64,000 bases of DNA, from NCBI GenBank assembly GCA_022842845.1, contig JALHOT010000003.1, positions 186,001-250,000 on the forward strand, in the 5' to 3' direction. Positions within the stretch are counted from its first letter, which is position 1; the number at the start of each line of letters is the position of its first letter. The stretch is from Cyclobacteriaceae bacterium. GTDB lineage: Bacteria; Bacteroidota; Bacteroidia; Cytophagales; Cyclobacteriaceae. This document shows, piece after piece, positions 1-8,202 of the stretch. The notes under the pieces are model-generated. The model saw only the letters and a list, made by a program, of their open reading frames with translations. It made no database searches and had not been told where the DNA came from. The translations under genes and the position numbers were made by a program.

Positions 1-1263
1 CTTTTTTTCAATCACCTCATCCAAAGGCTCCTCATACAAGCTAGGAGGGAATCCGTTAAGTTGTCGCCAGATTTCATACCAAATAGGTACATCGTTAAGC
101 ATGACCCATGCTTTAATGCCTGAACCTACTCTGAGTTGCTTGGGCCATTCCTCATCTTTGTCATCAGGAATTACCAATAACCTGAATTCACCTGGCTTAC
201 TGCTTACATAATCAATCACCTTCACGGTTCCACCAAAAGTACCCACCGATACGCTGGGCCATCCTGAGAATTGCAAAGCGGGCCATCCATCAAACTGAAT
301 ACGAACGTGTCTGCCCTTCTCAACCAGCGGCACATCCATTGCCTTTATATTCAACTCAACTGCCAAATCAGATACATCTGGCATAATGGTGCAGATGGGA
401 TCACCCTCTTTTACAGTTTCTCCGAGACCGGCCTGAATAGTCCGTACCACAAATCCTGCTTGCGGAGCAAGTATCTGATAACGCTCATTACGAATTTTCA
501 TATTAGCCAGTTCGTTGCGCATCTTGGCAATAGCACCTTCGGTATCGTACAAATCTGCTTGTGTCGCACTTAGTTCCGATTCGGCCTTGCTTATTTTGTC
601 CATGTACTCAGCCTGCACTCGGTCTAATTCAATTTGAGCATTCAAATAATCGGCTTGCGCCCCTTGAAATTTGTATTCGTAATCCTGAAACTTTGTTAGC
701 GGAATGTTTCCTGCTTCATACAATTTCTTGTTGCGTTGGAATTGATTCTCTGCATTTTGAAAACGTACTTTTTCAGCTTCCAGTTTGGCTTTACTTTGTT
801 CCAACTTATTGCTGAGCGAAGCCCTTAAGGCAGCTATTTGTCTTCTCAATGCGCTAGCCTTACTTTCCTTTGATTGCAGGCTGCTCTCCTTAGCACTTAG
901 CTGTTCACGAAGACGTTGTAATAACTGTGGATCAAAATATTTCTCCTTTACTTCTCGGATGGTTACAATGGTATCGCCCTTGTCAACAAATTCTCCCTCC
1001 CTTACATACCAGTTTTGTATTTGACCCGCTATAACAGACTCAATAGTTTGCGGCCTGTTGGCAGGGTTAAAGGCAGTGACCTTACCGGCACCCCGTACAT
1101 TCTGTTGCCACGGAAGAAAAAATATGATGAAGGCCAATACTCCAAAGCCAGCGAGAATACGTGCCAGCGTCTTTCCTGCATTGGGCGTTTTTAAGGCGCG
1201 CAGCGAATAAAGTTTGTCTTGTGAGATTACTTTTTCGACTCTGTTCTTTGATAAATTCAACAT
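1..1263 (-). CDS. HlyD-family membrane fusion (adaptor) protein, 3' end cut by window edge
   Basis: Read directly from the minus strand; the frame is open from an ATG at 1263 to the window edge (421 codons, no stop). An N-terminal cytoplasmic stretch is followed by one membrane helix (about residues 33-52), a biotinyl/lipoyl-like first half (GQIQNWYVREGEFVDKGDT), a long Gln/Glu/Lys/Ala-rich coiled coil (about 95-230), the lipoyl second half (ILAPQAGFVVRTIQAG) and a beta-barrel part. This is the periplasmic adaptor of a type 1-secretion or ABC efflux tripartite pump. It starts 5 bp after the stop of the ABC protein gene and is surely in the same leftward operon; a TolC-type gene is expected beyond the window. 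The visible end (about LNGFPPSLYEEPLDEVIEKK) is probably close to the true C-terminus. Confidence 0.9.
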   Translation of the reverse strand, partial: MLNLSKNRVEKVISQDKLYSLRALKTPNAGKTLARILAGFGVLAFIIFFLPWQQNVRGAGKVTAFNPANRPQTIESVIAGQIQNWYVREGEFVDKGDTIVTIREVKEKYFDPQLLQRLREQLSAKESSLQSKESKASALRRQIAALRASLSNKLEQSKAKLEAEKVRFQNAENQFQRNKKLYEAGNIPLTKFQDYEYKFQGAQADYLNAQIELDRVQAEYMDKISKAESELSATQADLYDTEGAIAKMRNELANMKIRNERYQILAPQAGFVVRTIQAGLGETVKEGDPICTIMPDVSDLAVELNIKAMDVPLVEKGRHVRIQFDGWPALQFSGWPSVSVGTFGGTVKVIDYVSSKPGEFRLLVIPDDKDEEWPKQLRVGSGIKAWVMLNDVPIWYEIWRQLNGFPPSLYEEPLDEVIEKK

Positions 1264-1268
1264 ACCCC

Positions 1269-3446
1269 TTATTCTATATAATTACCCAAAACACCTTGTT
1301 GCATTAACTCGTCAAATTTCCCTTCTGCTATTAGGCTGCCTTCTCTCAAAACAACCACCTTATCGCAAGATGCCATCACCAGAGGATCGTTAGATACGAC
1401 AATGAATGTCCATTTGTTTTCTTTATTTACCAGGCGCTCAATCAGTTGAACCTTGTCATTCTTCTTCATAAAGTTGAAATAATCATTGAGGATGATTAGC
1501 TCAGGTTTTTTTGCAATACAGCGAGCCAGAATTAAGCGTTGATTAATAGAGCTGGAGAATCCTTTGCCCCCACTGAGAATATGTGTGTTTAGGCCATTTG
1601 GCAGGTTGTTCACAAAATCACTCAAACCAACTTTTTCAATCGCTTCCATCGCATCTTCAATGCCTTCTGTTGGTTTACCTACTGTGATGTTCTCTAAGAT
1701 TGTTCCATCGAAAATATCATCTAGTGATATGTTCTTGGCAATCTTATCGCGCAAATGAGTAAGATCCAGATCCCTGATGGAATATTTATTGATAGTAACA
1801 ATGCCTGAAAAACCACCCTGTAATCCTGCAATAATATTGGTAAGAGAAGTTTTACCACTACCCCCTGGCCCGGAAATACAAATTCTCTCTCCGGCTTTTA
1901 TAGAAAGGCTCAGTTTATTCAAACCCACTTCATCATTGGGATATGTATAGCTCACATCCTTCAAGGTGATGTCATAACCCTTTACAATTTTCTTGGGCAA
2001 GTCAATACCACCTACCTTTTCTAAAGGCAAATCGGTTACCGTTGCTACTTTATCAACAGCCGTGAGCAGGTCGTACACCACATCCATGTAGGTAATTATC
2101 TTCTCTACAGAATTCAATATTAAGATGATGATTACCTCTGAGGCAACAAATTGGCCTAATGTTATTTGTCTATCTACAACCAAAATGGTACCCATAATTA
2201 ATAAACCACCCGTTACAGCTGCTTTGAATAAAATAACAAAAGAAAGCTGGCTAATCAGAACATTAAAGTGCGTTTTACGATACTTGAGGTAGTTGTTAAC
2301 ATTAATATCTGTTCGCTTAATAGGAAGGTCAGTTGTACCTGCAAGCTTAAATGAGTTAAGTGCTCTGGCAAGCTCCTCTAACCATTGCGCTACTTTATAC
2401 TTGTATTTAGATTCATTAATCGAAGATTGTAACCCTCTTGGGCCTGTAAGGGAAAAGATCATCACTAACACCAATACCAACACCATACTAAAAAAAACAA
2501 AGAATGGGTGATAGAGCGAAAGCAAAAACAGACCAAACAAAATTTGAATAGCAGCAGAAGAAAGATCTATCAATAACTTTGGTAAGCCCTTTTGAATTGT
2601 CATGATGTCAAAAAAGCGATTGACCAATTCGGGGGCATAATTGCCCATTATGCTTTCCGTTTTGATGCGGGGAATTCTATAGGCAAATTCCAGCGAAGCC
2701 TTTGCAAACAATCTTCTTTGCAAGTATTCAACCAGACTGATTTGTACAATTTGCAAAGCCCCCGTCAGTAAAACTGCTAAGATCAATAGCGTGATTAAAA
2801 CATAAATAGAGCTAAAAAACACACCCCCCGACACTAGCTCAATGGTTGCCTGAATACCCAACGGAAGTACCAGGCCTAGCCCTCCGACTACAAAGGCATA
2901 GAAAAAAATATAATAAATATCTTTTCGTTCTGTAGAAAGCAGGCGAATAAATCTCCTGATCGGACTCATTTTTTCACCAGAAAGATCCTGATCGTACCCG
3001 TACTCGCTTACCAGCCCTCGATAGGGAACAACCACAAAGAAGGAGATTTCACCCTCTTGATTTTTGAAAAACAGCGAAGCATCTTCTATTGAAAAGTCCT
3101 CTGTTATTGACTCTTCTTCATTCACCAACGTTTGGGCAAGCCTTCTTTTTTGCTTGTTCAAAATTATGGGCAGTAAACTGTCTTTACTATCATCAAATAC
3201 AATAATGGGATCATCCTCTTTGCTGATAAATTTTTGAAAATCCTCTAGTGGCAAACTGTACTCAAGCAGCATGAGTCTTACCTTGTTGCCGGCTTCAACT
3301 AAATCCCTTTTAAATTCAAGAAATTCGTCATCATCATAACTTCGCCTATTTATTTCAACAAAGCGTAAATCCATAGGGTTGAAGTCGTGCTTAATCATTA
3401 AGGCTGACTCACGTAAAATTCTGACAAGCTGATCGTTTGTTAGCAT
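1269..3446 (-). CDS. ABC exporter subunit (membrane domain + ATPase domain) with degenerate ATPase motifs
   Basis: 725 aa. Residues 1-165 form a soluble N-terminal extension of unknown role. Residues about 170-465 are a five- to six-helix exporter membrane domain, and about 485-725 an ABC ATPase domain. Walker A is intact (GPGGSGKTS, 526-534). The signature region starts LSGGKG (624). Other catalytic motifs are altered: the Walker B Asp-Glu reads Asn-Asp (LIILND, 650-655), the switch His is Asn686 (VVSND), the D-loop is not recognisable and the Q-loop Gln is missing (ISLDD near 573). Organisation resembles type 1 secretion/bacteriocin exporters without the peptidase domain. It lies between a TetR gene (3 bp upstream) and the HlyD gene. 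It may export with reduced ATPase activity or pair with a second ABC subunit; that is inference. Confidence 0.85.
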   Translation of the reverse strand: MLTNDQLVRILRESALMIKHDFNPMDLRFVEINRRSYDDDEFLEFKRDLVEAGNKVRLMLLEYSLPLEDFQKFISKEDDPIIVFDDSKDSLLPIILNKQKRRLAQTLVNEEESITEDFSIEDASLFFKNQEGEISFFVVVPYRGLVSEYGYDQDLSGEKMSPIRRFIRLLSTERKDIYYIFFYAFVVGGLGLVLPLGIQATIELVSGGVFFSSIYVLITLLILAVLLTGALQIVQISLVEYLQRRLFAKASLEFAYRIPRIKTESIMGNYAPELVNRFFDIMTIQKGLPKLLIDLSSAAIQILFGLFLLSLYHPFFVFFSMVLVLVLVMIFSLTGPRGLQSSINESKYKYKVAQWLEELARALNSFKLAGTTDLPIKRTDINVNNYLKYRKTHFNVLISQLSFVILFKAAVTGGLLIMGTILVVDRQITLGQFVASEVIIILILNSVEKIITYMDVVYDLLTAVDKVATVTDLPLEKVGGIDLPKKIVKGYDITLKDVSYTYPNDEVGLNKLSLSIKAGERICISGPGGSGKTSLTNIIAGLQGGFSGIVTINKYSIRDLDLTHLRDKIAKNISLDDIFDGTILENITVGKPTEGIEDAMEAIEKVGLSDFVNNLPNGLNTHILSGGKGFSSSINQRLILARCIAKKPELIILNDYFNFMKKNDKVQLIERLVNKENKWTFIVVSNDPLVMASCDKVVVLREGSLIAEGKFDELMQQGVLGNYIE

Positions 3447-3449
3447 ATC

Positions 3450-4127
3450 CTATGATTTGATTGCTTTAAAAATAAAAGATTCACAGAATTCGTATAATGC
3501 CTGGTGCGATTTAGCCGAATCCTTATTAAGGTCGGTTAATGATGGCAGGTGCTGCGCATAAAAAAGTTGATGGTTAATCGAAAGCATGGTTGTGCTGATT
3601 AATGTGTGAGGATGCGGATAAGCAGGATTCGCCATCTTGATTTGTTCTGCCAATCTTTTGCAAACTGCTTTATAGGGTATAAATAGCCCTTCCTTATTAT
3701 CAATGTCAACCTGTTTAGTCAAATAGGTTTTATCAAATTCGGCCATAACAATTCGTTGCAAGGCTTGCTCATCGACAAAGGCAATGCCTGGATCGTTCTT
3801 CTTCTCCTCAATAATCACCTTTAGTGCTGCCTGCAGTCTTTCTTCTGGTGAACGTAGATTTTGTATAGCAAACTCAATCCGATAATCAATCCAGGTCCAG
3901 TACCAATCTATTAGATAAACCAGAAGCCTGTGCTTGTTTTCAAAATATCGGTAGATGGACGCTTCTGTTGAATCGATTTTATCAGCCAGCTTCTTAAAGG
4001 TGAATTGCTCGAAGCCAATGCTGTCGATGAGTGCAATACTATGGCAAACTATATTTTGGCCAAGTTCAGAACTCTGCGGATCGCGCAGAAAAAGCTTTTC
4101 GTTTAATCTGAAAGATATAATAGCCAT
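3450..4127 (-). CDS. TetR-family transcriptional regulator of the ABC exporter operon
   Basis: 225 aa. The N-terminal helix-turn-helix is typical of TetR: FTFKKLADKIDSTEASIYRYFENKHRLLVYLIDWY (about residues 42-76, quoted in part: key TEASIYRYFENK). The C-terminal ligand domain is not assignable. First gene of a leftward operon with the ABC and HlyD genes, so probably autoregulating and controlling efflux or export. A 17-bp palindrome lies 12 bp upstream of the start codon. The N-terminus (NEKLFLRDP, SSELG) and the HTH closely match the second TetR protein of the window at 62766-63452; the two are paralogues. Confidence 0.9.
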   Translation of the reverse strand: MAIISFRLNEKLFLRDPQSSELGQNIVCHSIALIDSIGFEQFTFKKLADKIDSTEASIYRYFENKHRLLVYLIDWYWTWIDYRIEFAIQNLRSPEERLQAALKVIIEEKKNDPGIAFVDEQALQRIVMAEFDKTYLTKQVDIDNKEGLFIPYKAVCKRLAEQIKMANPAYPHPHTLISTTMLSINHQLFYAQHLPSLTDLNKDSAKSHQALYEFCESFIFKAIKS

Positions 4128-4138
4128 CCCTCTTTTTT

Positions 4139-4155
4139 TGATAGTATTGCTATCA
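4139..4155. promoter_or_regulatory. Palindromic operator candidate in front of the TetR-ABC-HlyD operon
   Basis: TGATAGTATTGCTATCA: 8-bp arms around a central T with one mismatched pair. It ends 12 bp from the TetR start codon, the usual place for an autoregulatory TetR operator. Function is inferred from position and symmetry. Confidence 0.55.
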
Positions 4156-4213
4156 TAAACGGAAGTAATGGCAAAATTGTTTCAAAACCTACAAAATTTA
4201 GCAAAAAAAGCCA

Positions 4214-5416
4214 TTAGCCCTCTACATAATCTCTTAAATAAACGAATTGTGGGGTTAATTGCCCGTTTTTAGTAATGGTCGCTCTTTCAATCACACCTTC
4301 GGTATCATCACCAAAAAGTGGCTTCAGGATACGATCAATAAGGTCACGACCAAATTCTTCGGAAGCACTCCGGGGCAGCTCACAAGGTAGATTATCGATG
4401 GCCATCACAGTTATGTTTTTAACATCGCTCAAAGCAGGTTTTTCTGTATGGGTGAAGGGATCGTAATCGTACAATGGATCATCGATGCTGGTGGCGCGCA
4501 AAGTACTGGGCACAGAACCATTGATGTCGCAGGTGATGTCTGCAATGACCTGAATTTTAAAGGCCGTAGCCTGCATGTCTTCTTTTGTGAATAACACGGG
4601 CGCTTTAGGATTCCAATAAGCGCCAGCCATCAGTACGTCCGCCACCTTAGTGTACAGTAAGAAATGTGATTCGTAGCGCTCAGGATTCGTATGAAACTCT
4701 TCTCGAATAAAATGACCTCCTTCGTTACGTGTATGGTAATCACCACTGCCTAGTTGCACATACACAGGTTCATCATACTGCTTGGTTAAAAAATCATGAG
4801 GATTAACTTTTCTGATACCTGCTGTGTCTAATGTTTCCATTGATCCCTTACCTACTCTGCCACCGCCTGTCAGAATTATTTTGATGGGGGGCAATTTCAC
4901 TTTGCGCAGCTCAAGTTTCAAATCATTGATATCAAAACACTCGTGGGCTCTGCGTAGCGTAAAGAGATTTGTGCGCTTACCATAAGCCCATAAACCATTA
5001 TAGGCACCCACAATACCGGCAAAGCGACCGAAGGCCACAAGACGATTGCCAAGGCGATCGCGCAGTACTTCATAATCAATCAAGCGAATGTTTTTGCTAA
5101 GAATTGCCTGTAATAATTTTTTGTTGTACGGCTGCTTCTTGATGGTGTGCGAAAAGAAGAGATAGGTTTTATCGGCCATCAATTTATCAATAGGAACTTC
5201 TTTAATGCCCATGAGTATATCGCAGGCTTGCATATCGTTTGAACACTCAATGCCTAACTTTTCGTATTCCTGGTCTTCGAAGCAACGGATGGGGCTGCGC
5301 TCACAGAATACTTTTACTTGCGGGAATAGATCGCTGATTTCTAAAGCCTGCTGAGGAGTGAAGGGAACACGTTTATCAGGCGGGTTTTTTCCTTCGCGTA
5401 TAATACCTAGTTTCAT
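4214..5416 (-). CDS. Saccharopine dehydrogenase (L-lysine-forming)-like / alanine dehydrogenase-family NAD(P) oxidoreductase
   Basis: 400 aa when started at the ATG at 5416 (MKLGIIREGKNPPDKRV). A longer reading from 5476 overlaps the previous gene by ATGA, but it would run through an intrinsic terminator at 5438-5462, so I prefer the shorter start. The AlaDH/PNT-type N-domain has Lys72 (GIKE) and His90 (FFSHT), which match the catalytic Lys/His pair of fungal saccharopine dehydrogenase. The Rossmann loop is GGGRVGKG (184-191). The reaction is probably NAD-dependent oxidative cleavage or formation of a saccharopine-like or amino-acid substrate; the substrate cannot be read from sequence. No lysine-pathway neighbours are present to support a role in lysine metabolism. 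Confidence 0.75.
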   Translation of the reverse strand: MKLGIIREGKNPPDKRVPFTPQQALEISDLFPQVKVFCERSPIRCFEDQEYEKLGIECSNDMQACDILMGIKEVPIDKLMADKTYLFFSHTIKKQPYNKKLLQAILSKNIRLIDYEVLRDRLGNRLVAFGRFAGIVGAYNGLWAYGKRTNLFTLRRAHECFDINDLKLELRKVKLPPIKIILTGGGRVGKGSMETLDTAGIRKVNPHDFLTKQYDEPVYVQLGSGDYHTRNEGGHFIREEFHTNPERYESHFLLYTKVADVLMAGAYWNPKAPVLFTKEDMQATAFKIQVIADITCDINGSVPSTLRATSIDDPLYDYDPFTHTEKPALSDVKNITVMAIDNLPCELPRSASEEFGRDLIDRILKPLFGDDTEGVIERATITKNGQLTPQFVYLRDYVEG

Positions 5417-5437
5417 AAAGGATGGGTGGTAATTAAT

Positions 5438-5462
5438 AAAAATCCCGACTCTTGAATCGGGA
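5438..5462 (-). terminator. Intrinsic terminator of the gltX - small Lys-rich protein operon
   Basis: Hairpin TCCCGA/TCGGGA (5443-5462, loop of 8) followed on the minus strand by five T. It lies just after the small-protein stop at 5473 and argues against the upstream start of the dehydrogenase gene. Confidence 0.8.
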
Positions 5463-5472
5463 CTTGGTTGGT

Positions 5473-5691
5473 TCATTTCTTTTTTTTGCCTTTAGGCTTC
5501 TTTATTTCTTCGTAGTCATCGCGCTCTGCCAATTTCTTATCATCCACATTTTTATCTAAGAATTCATTCAACTTATCAATCGCCAGGTTCGACTGAATCT
5601 CGCCAAAAGAATCAATGGACATTTCAAAGCCATCGAGCTCTTTATGCACCTTGGGCTTCTTTTTAGGGGATGCCTTTTCCGACTTTGCCAT
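5473..5691 (-). CDS. Small Lys-rich hypothetical protein downstream of gltX
   Basis: 72 aa, strongly charged. A basic N-terminus (KKKPKVHK) and a Lys-rich C-terminal tail (KKPKGKKKK) flank an acidic middle (LDKNVDDKKLAERDDYEE). No signal peptide or membrane segment. It starts 4 bp after the gltX stop and is followed by a terminator, so it is transcribed with gltX. The basic tails suggest RNA, ribosome or DNA contact, but this is only composition. Family not recognised. Confidence 0.7.
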   Translation of the reverse strand: MAKSEKASPKKKPKVHKELDGFEMSIDSFGEIQSNLAIDKLNEFLDKNVDDKKLAERDDYEEIKKPKGKKKK

Positions 5692-5695
5692 GCAC

Positions 5696-7231
5696 CTAAG
5701 CTACTTTAACTTTTAAAGTTTGCAAAGCAAAATCCAAACGTTTCACTACTTCCTGCTGACCGATGATTTCCATCACCATCATGAGATCTGGACCAGCACC
5801 CGCACCTGTAATGCTCAGTCGGAGGGCCTGCAAAATTTTACCCGCACCAATACCCACGGAGGCGGTTACTGTTTCCAGGGTTTCTTTGGCAATGTTAGCA
5901 TCAAAGTGCGCTAACTTCGACAAGCTATCTCTGTATGCTGAAATAACCGTCACTGCATCAGCATTCCATTTCTTATCGGCCACACTCTGATCGAAAGTAG
6001 TGGGCGTAAAGAACAAAAACTTAGCTTGCTCCCACATGTCTTTTGGAAAAGTGATGCGGTCCTTCATAATAGAAGATATTTTGATGGCCTTTTCCTGAGA
6101 GCAATCAACACCTGCAGCATTCAAAATATCGATTAGGTATATAGCTAATTCTTCGTTGCTCTTACTTTTTAAGTATTGTTGGTTAAACCATTGCGCCTTT
6201 TGGATATCAAAGCGAGCACCGGCTTTACCAATTCTTTCAATGGAAAAGGCCTTGATCAGTTCATCCATCGAGAATATCTCCTGAGTAGTCCCAGGGTTCC
6301 ATCCCAGAAAAGCCAAAAAGTTTACAAGGGCATCGGGCAAGTAACCTGATTCGCGGTAACCTACAGCTTTCTCGTTAGTAGTCGGGTCATTCCAGTCAAG
6401 CGGAAAAATTGGGAATCCCATTTGATCGGCATCACGCTTTGAAAGTTTACCGTCACCGCTAGGTTTCAGTAGCAAGGGCAGGTGGGCAAATTGAGGCATT
6501 ACCTCTTCCCAGTCCAAAAATTTATATAACAACACGTGCAGGGGTGCAGACGGGAGCCACTCTTCACCGCGAATCACGTGGGTAATTTTCATCAAATAAT
6601 CATCCACCACATTGGCTAAGTGATACGTTGGCATTCCATCGGATTTCATCAGCACCTTATCATCAATCTGCGAGGAATGAACCATGACCCAACCTCTGAT
6701 TAAGTCGTTAAGCCTTACTTCTTCTTTGCGCGGAACCTTCAAACGGATTACATAAGGTGTACCTGCTTCCATTAAAGTTTTTACCTCTTGTTCTGATAAG
6801 GTAAGTGAGTTGCGCATCTGCATGCGGGTTATGCTATTATACTGCTGCTGGTCTACACCTGCTGCTTTAAGGCGCTCGCGCATTTGCTCTAATTCGTCTT
6901 CTGTATCAAAAGCATAATATGCATGACCATTATCAATCAGTTGTTTGGCATACTTCGCATAAATTTCTTTACGCTCCGACTGACGATAAGGTGCATGAGG
7001 ACCTCCTACACCCACTCCTTCATCGATGGTAATACCTACCCATGCCAGGGATCTTACTATGTACTCTTCGGCACCGGGCACATATCTTGTTTGATCTGTA
7101 TCTTCAATGCGTAAAATCATGGTGCCCCCTGTTTGGCGGGCCAAGAGGTAATTATAAAGGGCTGTTCGTACACCACCAATATGCAAAGCTCCGGTGGGGC
7201 TGGGGGCAAATCTTACTCTAACGTCTTTCAT
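5696..7231 (-). CDS. gltX: Glutamyl-tRNA synthetase
   Basis: 511 aa from the ATG at 7231 (MKDVRVRFAPSPTG). An ATG 36 bp upstream is in frame but lies before the predicted transcription start. Class I synthetase motifs: PSPTGALHIGG near the N-terminus (HIGH motif) and KLSKRD (KMSKS motif). The C-terminal helical anticodon-binding domain is complete. The enzyme charges tRNA-Glu with glutamate. The downstream small Lys-rich gene is 4 bp away. Confidence 0.97.
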   Translation of the reverse strand: MKDVRVRFAPSPTGALHIGGVRTALYNYLLARQTGGTMILRIEDTDQTRYVPGAEEYIVRSLAWVGITIDEGVGVGGPHAPYRQSERKEIYAKYAKQLIDNGHAYYAFDTEDELEQMRERLKAAGVDQQQYNSITRMQMRNSLTLSEQEVKTLMEAGTPYVIRLKVPRKEEVRLNDLIRGWVMVHSSQIDDKVLMKSDGMPTYHLANVVDDYLMKITHVIRGEEWLPSAPLHVLLYKFLDWEEVMPQFAHLPLLLKPSGDGKLSKRDADQMGFPIFPLDWNDPTTNEKAVGYRESGYLPDALVNFLAFLGWNPGTTQEIFSMDELIKAFSIERIGKAGARFDIQKAQWFNQQYLKSKSNEELAIYLIDILNAAGVDCSQEKAIKISSIMKDRITFPKDMWEQAKFLFFTPTTFDQSVADKKWNADAVTVISAYRDSLSKLAHFDANIAKETLETVTASVGIGAGKILQALRLSITGAGAGPDLMMVMEIIGQQEVVKRLDFALQTLKVKVA

Positions 7232-7249
7232 TGGGCCAAAATCGGACTG

Positions 7250-7257
7250 CAAAGTTA
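7250..7257 (-). promoter_or_regulatory. Bacteroidota -7 promoter element for gltX
   Basis: Minus strand TAACTTTG matches TAnnTTTG and sits 18 nt before the gltX ATG at 7231. It is the reason for choosing the shorter start. Confidence 0.65.
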
Positions 7258-7295
7258 ACAGGATCAAATAATTAACACGCCCGATTTACCGATTA

Positions 7296-7766
7296 TCAGT
7301 TCAATAAATTAATAAGCGCTTCTCGCATTGGCTTAAGCTGTTGCCTGAAATTGCCCCAAGCAATAAGGTGAAAAAGAATAGCAATGACGCAGGCTGCCAA
7401 AACGAAGATAAAATCCTTCTTTACAACACTTATGGCAGTGCCTACAATTAAAATAAAAGAGGACCAAAAAAGTAAAAGTACCCTTGTAAGAATAAATAAT
7501 TTGAATTGTAAGAACACGATACTGCCACCTGGCACATTTTCAACTTTACCATACATCATGGGGGTAAAGCCCATCAATCGCATGTTGCGAAGTGCTAACT
7601 GAAAGTTGTCATCATGTACATACCCGTAGAATAGTTTATCTGCAGCTACCTTATACTGCACATCCCACTCAACAGTAGTGGCCGTTTTCCTCGCCAAACG
7701 ATTGCATACCTCACTCGCCTCAAGCGTGGTAACAATCGTTTCGGAGGAATATGGCAAGACAACCAT
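7296..7766 (-). CDS. Hypothetical membrane protein, translationally coupled to RidA
   Basis: 156 aa. The N-terminal soluble region (about 1-85, EWDVQYKVAADKLFYGYVHDDNFQ in part: KVAADKLFYGY) resembles small membrane proteins of this phylum with an N-terminal alpha/beta domain, but I do not recognise the family. Two membrane helices lie at about 88-110 and 115-138, then a short basic tail. The ATG overlaps the ridA stop (TAATG), so translation is probably coupled. Confidence 0.75.
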   Translation of the reverse strand: MVVLPYSSETIVTTLEASEVCNRLARKTATTVEWDVQYKVAADKLFYGYVHDDNFQLALRNMRLMGFTPMMYGKVENVPGGSIVFLQFKLFILTRVLLLFWSSFILIVGTAISVVKKDFIFVLAACVIAILFHLIAWGNFRQQLKPMREALINLLN

Positions 7767-8146
7767 TACTTCACAGCAATGCAGGAAATTTCGATGTTTA
7801 CATCCTTAGGGAGGCGGCTTACCTCAACTGTTTCGCGTGCAGGCGGTGAGGATGGGAAGCGTTTACCATAGATCTCATTGACCTTTACAAAGTCGTTAAA
7901 GTCTTTTAAAAATATGGTGCACTTTACAACATGGCTAAAATCCATCTCTGCAGCCTTTAATACATCATGTATATTCTGGAGCACCAGATGGGTCTCCTCC
8001 TCAATAGAGTCGGTAATCAACTTTCCTGTAGACTTTTGAATAGCAATCTGACCACTTATAAATAACATGTTGCCAGCTTGAATTGCCTGGCTGTAAGGCC
8101 CAATGGGCTCAGGAGCGGTAGGTGAATAAATAACTTTTTTAGACAT
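7766..8146 (-). CDS. ridA: RidA-family enamine/imine deaminase
   Basis: 126 aa, full length for the YjgF/YER057c/UK114 family. Family signatures: GPYSQAI near the N-terminus, FISGQIA, and the PPARETVEVSRLPKDVNIEI block that holds the conserved Arg (about 104) and Glu (about 118) of the active cleft. It hydrolyses reactive 2-aminoacrylate-type enamines made by PLP enzymes. First gene of a two-gene leftward unit; divergent from the HCDH-like gene at 8203 across a 38-bp inverted repeat that touches its start codon. Confidence 0.95.
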   Translation of the reverse strand: MSKKVIYSPTAPEPIGPYSQAIQAGNMLFISGQIAIQKSTGKLITDSIEEETHLVLQNIHDVLKAAEMDFSHVVKCTIFLKDFNDFVKVNEIYGKRFPSSPPARETVEVSRLPKDVNIEISCIAVK

Positions 8147-8184
8147 ACAGATAATTTTAGCATTTTCGTGCTATAAATATCTGT
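8147..8184. repeat. 38-bp imperfect inverted repeat in the ridA / HCDH-like divergent intergenic region
   Basis: Arms of 16 bp (ACAGATAATTTTAGCA at 8147-8162; TGCTATAAATATCTGT at 8169-8184) pair at 14 of 16 positions around a 6-nt spacer. The left arm abuts the ridA start codon. It is either an operator shared by both divergent genes or a hairpin in the ridA leader. Confidence 0.7.
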
Positions 8185-8202
8185 AATCTATCCGGATTTC
8201 GA

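Noticed and set aside
5417-5476. 20-residue N-terminal extension of the dehydrogenase (ATGA overlap with the upstream gene)
   Set aside because: It would be translated from the stem of an intrinsic terminator; family alignment begins at MKLGIIREGK.
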